A DNA stretch of 64,000 nt from Pyrus communis (lineage: Eukaryota > Streptophyta > Magnoliopsida > Rosales > Rosaceae), in NCBI RefSeq assembly GCF_963583255.1, contig NC_084806.1, forward strand, positions 15,542,317-15,606,316, given 5' to 3'. Positions 49,775-59,725 of the stretch are shown in pieces. Position 1 is the first letter of the stretch. Every line of letters starts with the position of its first letter. Position numbers and translations under genes: made by a program. The notes under the pieces were generated by a model. The model was not told where the DNA came from. It did no database searches and saw only the letters and a program-made list of their open reading frames with translations.

Positions 49775-50829
49775 ATGGGGTGTTTTCTTGCCTGTTTCGG
49801 TATCTCTAAGAAGAAAAAGCGGCGAAAACCCGCTACTAAAGCCGCCGGTGGTGACCATGTACATTTCTTTATCTTAACCTCAATCCATGCTTTCAAGTTT
49901 CAGTTTTTGTGTTTTGATGTGTTGGTGTCACAATATTAACCCAAAGTCGGGATGTTTGATTTTTTATTTTATGATGTTGCTGTAGAGACGTGTGAGTTAT
50001 GTACCACTCGATTCATCTGTCACAATTATTGGTGTTGATGGTGCAAAAGAATGTTCGAAATCTGAACTATGCAGGTCAGTTCTTGCTTTTAATCTCCGAC
50101 CTTGTATTGAGATTTGATCTTTGGAACGATTATTTTACCGGCATTCGTTTTCGTTGAATATTTTGTTGTTTCAGAGACAAGGCAAAGGAGCAGACAAGGT
50201 TGAAAACCCGAAAGAAAGTTAGCTTCAATCCGAATGTGCAGACCTATGAGCCTATTTCGACCGATTACCGTTCCTTGGAGAGCCATGAGGAGGAAGACTT
50301 GGAAGAAAAGAATGTCAAAAGCCTTTCCACTTCAGCATCTAAAGGGGATTCAACTACATTGAGATTGGGACTGTTTCCCTCATACTACAGGTACCAAAAT
50401 GTACGGGACAGCTACGAAGAAGAGGAAGGCGACTCAGATGACAATGATGTCGATGTTGATGACGAGGATGACTACTATGATGACGATGAAGAGAGTGATA
50501 TCGATGAACAACGAACAAGCCGAGTAGGGTTTCCGGAGGAACTGTGTTCTGCCTCTAGAAATGGAGAATCGGAGTATCCAAATGCTAGGGATTATAAGTA
50601 TGTACATTCTGTACTGAGTCCAGTAGAGAATCTCATACAGTGGAAAGCAGCGAAAGCGAAAACAGCAGCACCACAAAAGCACCAAAAGGAGAATATTGCA
50701 TTATTTCAACAACCCCAGATGCCTTATAGCAGCAGGTCGAATGTTAACCGGTCCACGAAACCTCTATTGCAACAAATCCCAGTTCATGCCAGTCTTTCGA
50801 GTTGGTTAAATTCGCAAAGTACTAATTAG
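49775..50829 (+). CDS. Plant-specific acidic protein with MGC N-terminus
   Basis: Three exons, 49775-49858, 49986-50074 and 50175-50829, give 275 residues. The N-terminus MGCFLACFGISKKKKRRKP has Gly2 and Cys3, a context for N-myristoylation and palmitoylation, followed by a basic run. A second conserved block is KKVSFNPNVQTYEPI (about 70-84). A strongly acidic stretch (about 135-155, with runs of Asp and Glu) precedes a patch YKYVHSVLSPVENLIQWKAA (about 190-210). No catalytic domain is recognised. The 'MGCF' start and KVSFNPNVQTYE block suggest a small plant family of unknown function; membrane tethering is inferred only. Confidence 0.85.
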
Positions 50830-51965
50830 TCGGAGGAGACCGGATTGAATCTTGATCGTCAATAGTTGCACAGTTTCTGTAACTGGAAATTAGTGCATTG
50901 GACAGATTACATTTCATTCATGGCAAAAAAGAGAAGTTGATACAAAAGGTGTGATTTTTTGGGGGATTTGTTGGATGTGTTTGTGCATTTGTTTCTGAGT
51001 GTCTTGATTCTTGTAAAAGAGAATGTTTGATAGATTTGTGCTCGTATTGGGGGGCTTGGTTGTTTGTGTAAGAAATTGACTGTAATTCTGGCAGAGAAAT
51101 ATATGAGAACCCAGATTACTGAACAATGGTTTGCCGCAAAAGATTTGATGGGTATTTTGGTCTTGGCAAATCTTGGATTTGCGGAGTCAGGAATTTTCGA
51201 GGGGGTGGGCTACCTAATTTTTTACCTTACATTTGGAGTATCTTAGTAAAGTACGTGAGTTAGCGCTACCACACTAAACAAAACCTAAAACAAGCAGAAT
51301 AGTACGGATAAACTTTTTCTCACCCCAAAAGGTCCGGTTAAGCTTGTGTATGTCTCTCTCTATGTCATGTGGAGAGAGACATAAGAGAATATACAAACGG
51401 TTACAAGACTGAAGCTGAGCGGGCCAAGTTGGTGGGATGAGTTTTAAAATTCACTCTACCAAATAGTGCAAGGATGCAGGATGGATGATGTCTTTTCTCC
51501 TTTCTGTCAAGTGCTGAAGGAATAGAGAAGAAAAGGAACAAACAGAATCGAAGCACGTTTATTTAACATGATATGGTTATCAAAGTATGCTGTAATTCTA
51601 ATTACATACAAAGTACAAATTATGCATATCGTAAAACAAAATAATTCTCGACTGTGTTTGATATATTACATAATGTGGAAGCCAAATTGCCGTTATCTAT
51701 GTCTGCTTTCATCCCCGGAAGATGGTCCACTCAGTTTGCATCTGGTTATAACGGCAGTCATGGAAACTTAACCCAAAAATGGTACTATACTTGGATGCAA
51801 GGCATGGGAGACTGGCTGTCTTGCTTTGGTCTCAGGACCTTTGGTCCATCCTTGACGCACTGTGTTATAAAAGAGGCAGTAAAATTCATAACAATCAGCT
51901 TCGAGAAAATTCCTAATCGAATTACCCAGCAAACGTATCCTGATAAACGGTGTACCGAATGATAT
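50830..51965. other. 3' UTRs and convergent interval
   Basis: The plus-strand gene ends at 50829 and the minus-strand gene ends at 51966, so their 3' untranslated regions meet here. Reading frames in the interval are unsupported. Confidence 0.5.
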
Positions 51966-54474
51966 CTACATGATGGTACATATGCAAGAATCTGCATCCT
52001 CATCATCAGAATCACTAACATCGCTGCAGATGAACAATGAGACAGGGTCAGAAACTAGTAAGTCGAAAATAAATGTTAACAGTTATTTCATACGGGTGCA
52101 AATACCATCATAAATAGTTACTACTGCATTAGTAATTTTGTTTTCCAACTTTAACCTGATTACAAGCACATAGGTACGCCATGAGAGATTTCTTACTTCA
52201 ATCTAGCAAAATGTAGCAAAGCAGAGTATATATTTTCATTTGAGCAATCAATAAAAGATGTGCTAAAACAACACTTTGTGATAATTTGTTTTTCCAATTC
52301 CTTGAGTGCACGTCGCACACACTCACGTACTAAGACACCGGTGAGAAGTTACTTCCTATGTGAATTGCAGAGAGTCATTATGTTTATGCAGACAATTGAG
52401 CGCCAGATAAAAGGATATTTCAGTATCGATAGCACGAAAATGAAGGTTACCATGTTCATAACAGACCAGAGACATGAAGGTGCCCATTCTCAGCAGTTCC
52501 ATAACAGGCCAAAAAGTTGTGGAGTAACGATTAATCGACTTTACGAACATTTAGGGCAAAAGAAAAAAAGTAAATATATTACGATAAAGTCAAAAGAACT
52601 TGACGTCAAGAGCACATTCAAGCGTTTAGTCACGCACATCTGCATATCCACACAAAAATGGATGTCATCTACTAAAGTATCACATTTCATAGTCAAGATT
52701 AGATAATGTACTAATAGTCATATTAGTCAACCCCACTCGTGATAAAGACCACTAAAATGCCTATAATTTATTAAATTTAATAAGTCTAACTTAACAAAGG
52801 CAGAGACCAAATGCCTCCAACATACTTTCCCGTTATTTAACAAGCGCAAAACATTGCTCTAGAATCATGGACCAGAAAACATTGAAAAAAATGACCCAGA
52901 TCATCAGGAATTTGTAGCCCATGCAAACTTGGCTTAGGCATTTCATCTGCCTCGCCATGTTTGGCAATATTATTCATATACTATATATATACACACACAT
53001 AAAAACAAAGAAAAATAATTCATCAAATGCCTTGTTTTGTATTAACTTAAGTTCACAACAAGAAATCTAGGCAGAGAGGATCAGAGAGGATCAGAGCAGG
53101 TGCCTTACATTATTAAGGTAAGATTCTCGATGAGATGAAAGCAGATCTATTCATCTAACTGAATTGACACTAAAAGGGTGAATTACAAGGTTTTGATATT
53201 ATATGGTATTCATGGGAGGTCTAATGGGGGTACCTTTGGCATTGATAACTATTTCTTAAAAGAAAAAGGGAATTTTATTAGCACTCCAAAATAGTAATCT
53301 TACAATCATTCCTCCCTTAACATTTCATATTGAGGAGTGCACGATGTCTATTTTGGAGTGCCAATAACAGCTCCCAAACAAAAACTGAACGAAGATTGTG
53401 ACTTGACAAAGATGGATATAATGGAAACTTTTCCAGAGCTCATATACAGAAAATTAAACAAAACCTCAAATATTCAACTAACCAAACCTACTCTAACGAT
53501 ATAACAATAAACACTCGTTCACCGTAGTAGAATGGAACCTGAATTTTTCGACTCTTAAAGTCTCATGCCTCAAAATCAAATAGGTTACAAGGGTAGGAAG
53601 AGTTGATAATCACTTCAACTCACTTTTGTGGCAATAGAAGTCAAGTAATTAACTAATTAGTAGAATCACAAGCTAAATTCACTTCTGTAGTCTATCCAAA
53701 ATGATGCCAAATATCTTTTTCAAAAAACCATGTAACCTATGCTGTCAGGCAACCAAGCTAAGAAGGACTACAACATTGTAAACAAAACGGGTGGCTGCAG
53801 GCTTGGACGACGGCAGATGCCTATAGGGACAACGGAGAAACCCAAACCGCAAAGAAGTGCAGCTGGCTGGTAACGGTAATTACAAAAAGTAAACTAGAAA
53901 GCCGGCCCCTGTAAATAGATAATGTGGGATAGCAGAATTGGAAAGTGTCATCACAGACGGAAGGGACAAATAAATAAGAGACGAAGACAGTAAATTCTAA
54001 AGCTAACCGCGGCATAAATGACGCCTGAATCAAAGTCAATACGTAGAGTATAACAGCAACATGAAATTAAGAGACAAAGATATTGGCCAACAGTCAATCA
54101 AAATTCCAACAACCAGATCACAACGACGACAACGATAACTAAACAAAGCAAAAAAAACAAAAAAAAAAAAATTGCAACAATTTGATCAAAAGAATGCACA
54201 TGTAACGAGATAGAATTCAGGAAATGCATTACCTCGGTTCGAATTCCAGGACCTCAACAAGCTTATTCCCATTCCTATCATTCCACTGCACTTTTCGCCG
54301 AGTCTTATTCGTTTTCCTCGACATGCCCCCTCTCCGAGGAGGCAACAAAGAATTAGACTCACTGTCTTCATCTCCATTAACATTTTCCTCAACTTTCTGA
54401 GAGTCTCCGGTATCCGACGTCGTCTCAGTTTTACACCCATTAGCAGTACTAGCATCCTTAGCATCCGTATCCAT
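51966..54474 (-). CDS. Small plant-conserved protein ending in a CaaX-like motif
   Basis: Two exons, 54233-54474 (80 codons plus two bases) and 51966-52023, are separated by a 2209-bp intron with a canonical GT donor (gtaatg) and AG acceptor. The protein has 99 residues. A Thr/Glu/Asp-rich N-terminus (about 1-42) leads to a basic block RRGGMSRKTNKTRRKVQWND (47-66), then GNKLVEVLEFEPSDVSDSDD, and ends DSCICTIM. The terminal CTIM fits a CaaX box with Met at X, which is typical of farnesylation; the upstream Cys could be acylated. The exon 2 sequence lies far downstream and would be missed by ORF scanning. Function is unknown. Confidence 0.85.
53276..53367. mobile_element. Small MITE in the intron of the CaaX-protein gene
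   Basis: Left end ttattagcactccaaaata, right end tattttggagtgccaataa; they are inverted repeats with one mismatch. About 92 bp. The left-end motif is also found at 27297. Confidence 0.7.
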
Positions 54475-55878
54475 CAACAAATTCACAGCCCGACCCAACA
54501 AAATCGCACCCCAAAAGAATCCAAATTCAACCAGAAACCCTTCCAATTTCTGAAATTTATCAAAAACCCAGTTGATCCAAATACCTGATTTGGATAAATT
54601 CGCAAAACTATCCCCTGAAGTTCAAATCTTGCAGGTCGTAGTGGACGTGAATCGCCATTTCCGCGAAAAGTCAACGCCCATCCTCGACGCACAGCTTCAA
54701 ACAGCAATGGGATGAAATGGAAAAGACGACGAAATCGAAAGAGAGAAGAAGGAAAGCCTGGCAATTATTAAAAAGTAGGAAAATATTTCACTGGGAAAAT
54801 CCTGACATTTTCCAGAGAAGGTGACGAAAAATGTACAGTTTCTTTTTCTTATTAGACCCCTTTGCAGGAATAGGAAAACGTGGTCTAATAAATGAATACT
54901 CTGAACCGAGAATCATCATGGTCACCGGACCAACGGATCCGGATTTTTTAAATATCATCCAACGTTTCACTTGTTTTGATTTTAAAAATCATAATAATTT
55001 TTTATTGTTGGATAAAATTTTAAAGGCTTATATCATTTGATACAGTGATCTTGTTAGAAGAGATTCAGAGAAATATCTTTCCCTCTGACTGAAGAATAAT
55101 ACGATAGTTTTCTTTATTATTTGTTTTTAAATTAACCAGCTGGTGGCTTTGTTAAAGTAATCTTTTTTTTTTTAAAGATCAGAAAAACTCACAAAAATAA
55201 AGGCGTTTCAATCTTTTTCAATCATTATTGTGTGATTCAGGAGCTTCATAAATTCAATTTAAAATATTTCGGTGTCAATTTATTTTACATTTTTATATTT
55301 TTTTAAAACGACCCTGACAATATTACTTTTTGTCACCTATGATAAAAATCTTATTTGCTTGATTTGAAAGGGCCGGATGAGATGAGAGAACGCGACGGTA
55401 AAAGTAAACAACTCATAATTTGCATGAGTTTAATTTCTTTATGGGCTAACACGTGGCAGGATATGAGGGTATGTGTGTGTGGTAGTTAATGTCGTTGTAA
55501 CAGTGAGGGTTGGCGGCGTCAACACTCAACACTATGAAATACAGCCAAACGGTACAATTGTACAGCCGACATGTTTTATCTTCTTTTTCTCTATTTTGGA
55601 ATTTAGTCCCCCTTTTTTTTAAAATCAGATAATGACATTTTTTTTTATTTGAGTAAATTGCTGATTTCTTTTGAACTTTTATTTAGTTTTCATTTTTTAA
55701 AATCAAGGATTCCAATTTTTTTTTTTGGTTGATTTTCCTTGCAAGTTTTTCATTCATTCCATCCAAATTTCTGTTATATGAAAGTATGTGCACAACATGT
55801 GAGAGTAGTTCAGTCGCTTTGTTCTTTAAAATAATTGAAAACTCTAGGCTAAAATGTCGACCTATGCAAATCTGTGTG
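54475..55878. other. Upstream region of the CaaX-protein gene and gene-free DNA
   Basis: 54475-54770 should hold the 5' untranslated region and promoter of the minus-strand gene. The remainder to 55878 has no gene; short frames are unsupported. Confidence 0.4.
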
Positions 55879-55974
55879 TGTGACATCACACATCGCCCAA
55901 GGGAGTGATCCTTAAATGTATATTCCCATCCCTACCTAGCACGAGGCATTTTGGTAGCTCACTGGCTTCAGGTT

Positions 55975-56068
55975 CCGTAGGAACTCCGAAGTTAAGCGAG
56001 AAGGGGGCTAGAGCAATCCCATGATGGGTGACCCAATGGGAAGTTACTTGTGAGTTCCCAAAAACAAA
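55975..56068 (+). promoter_or_regulatory. 5S-rRNA-like promoter in Cassandra LTR 1
   Basis: The segment ggttccgtaggaactccgaa, gttaagcgagaag, then gatgggtgacccaatgggaa corresponds to the core of plant 5S rRNA, including the internal box A and box C of an RNA polymerase III promoter. This is a known property of Cassandra LTRs. The sequence has diverged from a functional 5S gene, so it is not an rRNA gene. Confidence 0.85.
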
Positions 56069-56331
56069 ACCGTGAGGGCGTGGTCGGGGCCCAAAGCGGA
56101 CAATATCGTGCTACGGTGGTGGAGCGGGGCCCGGGAAGTGGTCCTGCCCGGGCCGGGATGTGACAATTTGGTATCAGAGCCTAACCCTGGCTGTGGTGTA
56201 CCGACGAGGACGTCGGGCCCCTAAGGGGGGTGGATTGTGACATCCCACATCGCCCAGGGGAGTGATCCTTAAATGTATATTCTCATCCCTACCTAGCACG
56301 AGGCCTTTTGGGAGCTCATTGGCTTCGGGTT

Positions 56332-56425
56332 CCGTAGGAACTCCGAAGTTAAGCGAGAAAGGGGCTAGAGCAATCCCATGATGGGTGACCCACTGGGAAG
56401 TTGCTCGTGAGTTCCCAAAAACAAA
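56332..56425 (+). promoter_or_regulatory. 5S-rRNA-like promoter in Cassandra LTR 2
   Basis: Same 5S-derived core as in LTR 1, with differences such as gcgagaaaggggc and gggtgacccactgggaag. Activity is unknown. Confidence 0.85.
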
Positions 56426-56527
56426 ACCGTGAGGGCGTGGTCGGGGCCCAAAGCGGACAATATCATGCTACGGTGGTGGAGCGGGGCCCGGGAAGTGGTC
56501 CCGTCCGGCCCGGGATGTGACAGTGTG

Positions 56528-57615
56528 ATTCTATAACTTTTGTGTCTAAAGGTCTAATGAAGTGATGCTTTAGAGTTAGCGTTAATTTGGATGAAATCTA
56601 TGGAAAACTCATGGTAAGGGGCAATCGGCCAAAAATTAGTTTTAAGTCCTTGATTTTCCAATTAAAAAGTTTAGGGGGTAAATCGAAAGTTAAGTGAGAG
56701 TTCAAGAAGAAATCAGCAGTTTACCTTTTTTTTTTTTTTTTTTTTTTTTTTGGATAGTGTTATTGACGCATTCTTGTTCATTTTTGTCAATTAATTTTCT
56801 TTAATTTGTTCGATCCAACAACTCAAAATTGAAAAGGGTGCGTGAGAAAGAAAAATAGGCGTATGGATAGCATTATCTTATTTTTTTTAGCTTTACTTTT
56901 TGAAATGTGTGATATTCATTTTTTGTATATGAAATATATTTATACTAAGAGATGGAAGGAATGAATTAGATCAAACTCGACTTTGACAAAATTTATATTT
57001 AAGAATTTGACTTATAAATGAAAAAATATCATTAAACAACAAAACCAAGTATTCCTTGAAATGCTAAGAATTCGTACAAGCATGATCCACATTTTATTTA
57101 TTTACAATCTTTAGGGGAAATGTGGGCAATATTGAACTTTGATCAGGACAGTATAAATTAATTGAGCGATATATATCATCAAACTTTTTTTCTTTATAAT
57201 TGGTGCCATTGTATAACAATACCATTCATAGTGCCAAAAATGCTTTTTCTTCTTTCAGCTTTCAAAAATCAAAATAAAAAATGAATTAAATAAGTGCAAA
57301 GTCGAAAATAGTTTTTAAATAAAAAATTCAGAAGAAACAACCTCACCCACATAAAAAAGTTAGTGGCCTTTTTCATGAATTTGTCACAAATAAAAAATTG
57401 TAAAAAGTTTTTTTCTCAAGAATTAAAAATCCAACAAAAAATAAATTAAATACCAAATAGTCAATTAGCTCGTGGCAAGAGGCTAGTAGAAAAGAAAATG
57501 GCTTGCCTTTCAATGCATGTCAACTTTTGAAATGGTTAGGCACACCAACTTAGCAATATTAACGTTGTCTTATTGTCCTACATAAGTTTGCTAATTCACT
57601 CCGAATTTTTTCATA
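56528..57615. other. Gene-free AT-rich stretch
   Basis: No gene. A T-run of about 26 lies at 56726-56751. Confidence 0.45.
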
Positions 57616-57858
57616 ATATGTATTGTTGCGTGGTTTGAAAGGTAACGGTTAAATCTTGTATATAGAGATCTAATGAATATTTACACTGGTTGAATTTGAA
57701 TAAAACTCATACCATTAAATAAAACGTAATATGATATATATTATTGTGTGATTTGAAAAATAATGGTTAAATCTTGTATATAGAGATCAAATGAATATTT
57801 ACACCGGCTGAATTTGAATAATACTCATACCATTAAATAAGAGGTAACATGATAATTG
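57616..57858. repeat. Tandem duplication of about 120 bp
   Basis: The phrases gttaaatcttgtatatagag, atgaatatttaca and actcataccattaaataa appear in the same order at about 57648-57723 and again at 57767-57840. A direct tandem duplication. Confidence 0.8.
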
Positions 57859-57999
57859 ACCTCATAGTACTGGAGCTAATTTCATGTGTCAGACTTTTTA
57901 TTTTTAAAGGAATCTTGATGGGGACCATTGTACATGTTCTTCCAGAGGGAAGAGGAAGACACAAGAGCATAATTTTGCATTAAAAAAAGGGACTAAATA

Positions 58000-58238
58000 C
58001 TAGTTTGGTATTAAAGTGATTTTATAAAAAGTGGATATAAAAAAAAACTAAACTTAAAAATATGTTTGGTAAACACTTAAAAACAGCTTATTTTCACATT
58101 TTTGTGTGAAAAAAAAAAAAACTAAAAATGTGAAGCAATAAAAATGAGCTTATTCTCACAGCACAGCAGAAACGGCTTATTCTCATGGCACAACAAACGG
58201 TTTTTTTTTTTCAACACATAGTAATACCAAACCAGCCC
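58000..58238. mobile_element. MITE family A, copy 2
   Basis: Left end ctagtttggtatt (58000-58012), right end aataccaaaccag (58223-58235), perfectly inverse over 13 bases. Interior phrases gcttattctcacagcacagc and aaaatgtgaag tie it to the copy at 947-1287. It abuts the long inverted-repeat element on its right. Confidence 0.75.
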
Positions 58239-58435
58239 TAAGATTGTCTCTTCTCCTACTTTATAGCCGTCCATTTCTTGCCAAGGTAATTTAAGGCTCC
58301 AGATTACGCCACGTCACCAACAACACTCAAGTTTATTTAAGCCCAATTTTCCTAACTCTTACGCTGCCATTCCCGCCCCCTCCAATCTGCCATAGGCATA
58401 GCCTGTGTTTGTAAAACCTTTTATATAGAGTGATG

Positions 58436-58546
58436 TTATTTTTATCCCAATATCTTATCTTCCCACTCACCTTTTAATGAATTTTTTTAATTACAAATTT
58501 GTCCATTTGTAAAAAGATTGATAAGAACATTAGTTATCTTGTTTTG

Positions 58547-58577
<31 letters not shown>

Positions 58578-59100
58578 GTTGGGCGTGGGAGGCGATTTGT
58601 CTACCTTAAACCCTAACTCATATTTTCATCTTCTTTCATTCAGAGAAAGTAAAAAAAATATAACAATGGACTTAGAAGATGACTTTTTCATTGAAGAGGT
58701 GGAAGATGACGCTTCTACAGAAGAGGTGGAAGATGATGCTTCTACAGAAGAGGTGGAAGATGATGCTTTTACAGAAGAGGTAGAAGATTATGTTTCCATT
58801 GAAAAGGTAGAAGAATAATTTGTGTGTGAATCATTTGAATTTGTCTATCGTATTTTTGAATTTTTCATCGAATTATTTTGGATTTGGATACCTCTTTCGT
58901 TTTCATTTGAATTTGTAGACCTTAGTGGTTTTCATTTACATATTATTTTTTGTTTATATTTTTTTAAGGGACAATTTTATAATTTCATATGTATGTATAT
59001 ATTAAAGGTTATTTTGAGAATAATAGTGGGTGGGGAAATAACATTTTAATTTTTGAACTTTTTAAGGTGGGTGAGATTATAACGTGGATGAAAAAATAAG
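58436..59100. mobile_element. Nested inverted-repeat element carrying an acidic reading frame
   Basis: The left phrase (ttatttttatcccaatatct, 58437 onward) resembles the inverse of the right phrase (gtgagattataacgtggatg to 59100). The arms are imperfect, about 40 bp. The acidic reading frame at 58666-58818 lies inside. Ends are approximate. Confidence 0.4.
58666..58818 (+). CDS. Short acidic repeat ORF, doubtful gene
   Basis: ATG at 58666 opens a 50-residue frame beginning MDLEDDFFIEEVEDDAST and repeating the nonapeptide EEVEDDAST about four times, ending KVEE. The DNA repeat is 27 bp. The frame is preserved across the array, so length-neutral expansion is possible, but there is no known domain, no splice evidence, and it lies within a transposon-like element. 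It could be a coincidence of a 27-bp minisatellite. Confidence 0.3.
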   Translation: MDLEDDFFIEEVEDDASTEEVEDDASTEEVEDDAFTEEVEDYVSIEKVEE

Positions 59101-59725
59101 ACAACGGAGTGGTCTAATAGCTCTCTTTATATATTTGTTTTGTTATATACTATGTTTTTGTTGCTAATACAAAAGTAAGAGGGCTTTTGCTGGAAAACAA
59201 AATTTCATAAGCCTAGAATGCATATTCAAAACTAATAAGCCTGGATTGCAGCATCAAACTCTGCAGATTCAAAATTAAACACTTGGACTTTAGCACCAAA
59301 AACGGCAGATTCAAAATTTCACAAAAAATATTTGTTTTGCAGAAACCAACGGTATGAGTGCTTTGAATCTTTCTTCCTCCTCATATGTCGTTCCATAAAA
59401 GCACCATAAGGTGCAAAATTGTGCACACAATATCCTCACCATCATCAATGGTACTTTTTATTCTTAAATCAAGGGATTCCCTATATTGTTCTTGAAAATC
59501 CTCAAATATTGTTGCTAAGACAAAAGTAAGAGTGGTTTTATGGTAGGAAAATTGGAGTGGGAGGGAAAGGCAGAAGAAAAGCCAGAAAAATTGGGTTTTA
59601 AAGAAACTTGAGTGTTATTGGTGACGTGGCTAAATCTGGAGTCTTAAACTAACTTGTCATGGAATGAACAAGTGATAAGGTAGGAGGGGATGGAAAAGGA
59701 TAAAAAGTAGGAGGAGAGACAATCT

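Larger units (their letters stand above)
55879..56522 (+). mobile_element. Cassandra TRIM element, well preserved
   Basis: Two 287-bp LTRs (55879-56165 and 56236-56522) flank a 70-bp interior with the primer-binding site tggtatcagagc (56169-56180) and a purine tract cctaagggggg. The target-site duplication gtgtg is at 55874-55878 and 56523-56527. The LTRs start tgtgacatc and end gatgtgaca, and differ from each other at about 15 positions, so insertion is moderately recent. The element encodes no protein and must be mobilised in trans. Confidence 0.95.
58241..59725. mobile_element. Element with long terminal inverted repeats (MULE-like)
   Basis: The left arm (58241-58388, agattgtctcttctcctact, acgccacgtcaccaacaaca, ctcaagtttatttaagccca) is the inverse of the right arm (59551-59725, ending gagagacaatct, containing tgacgtggctaaatctgg and cttgagtgttattgg). 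Long inverted repeats of this kind are typical of Mutator-like elements. No transposase is visible, so it is non-autonomous. I did not resolve a target duplication. Another inverted-repeat element lies inside it. Confidence 0.7.

Noticed and set aside
55975..56068. Possible 5S rRNA gene
   Set aside because: Only the core of 5S is present, it is diverged, and it sits inside an LTR with a second identical copy 357 bp away. This is the Cassandra 5S-derived promoter, not an rRNA gene.
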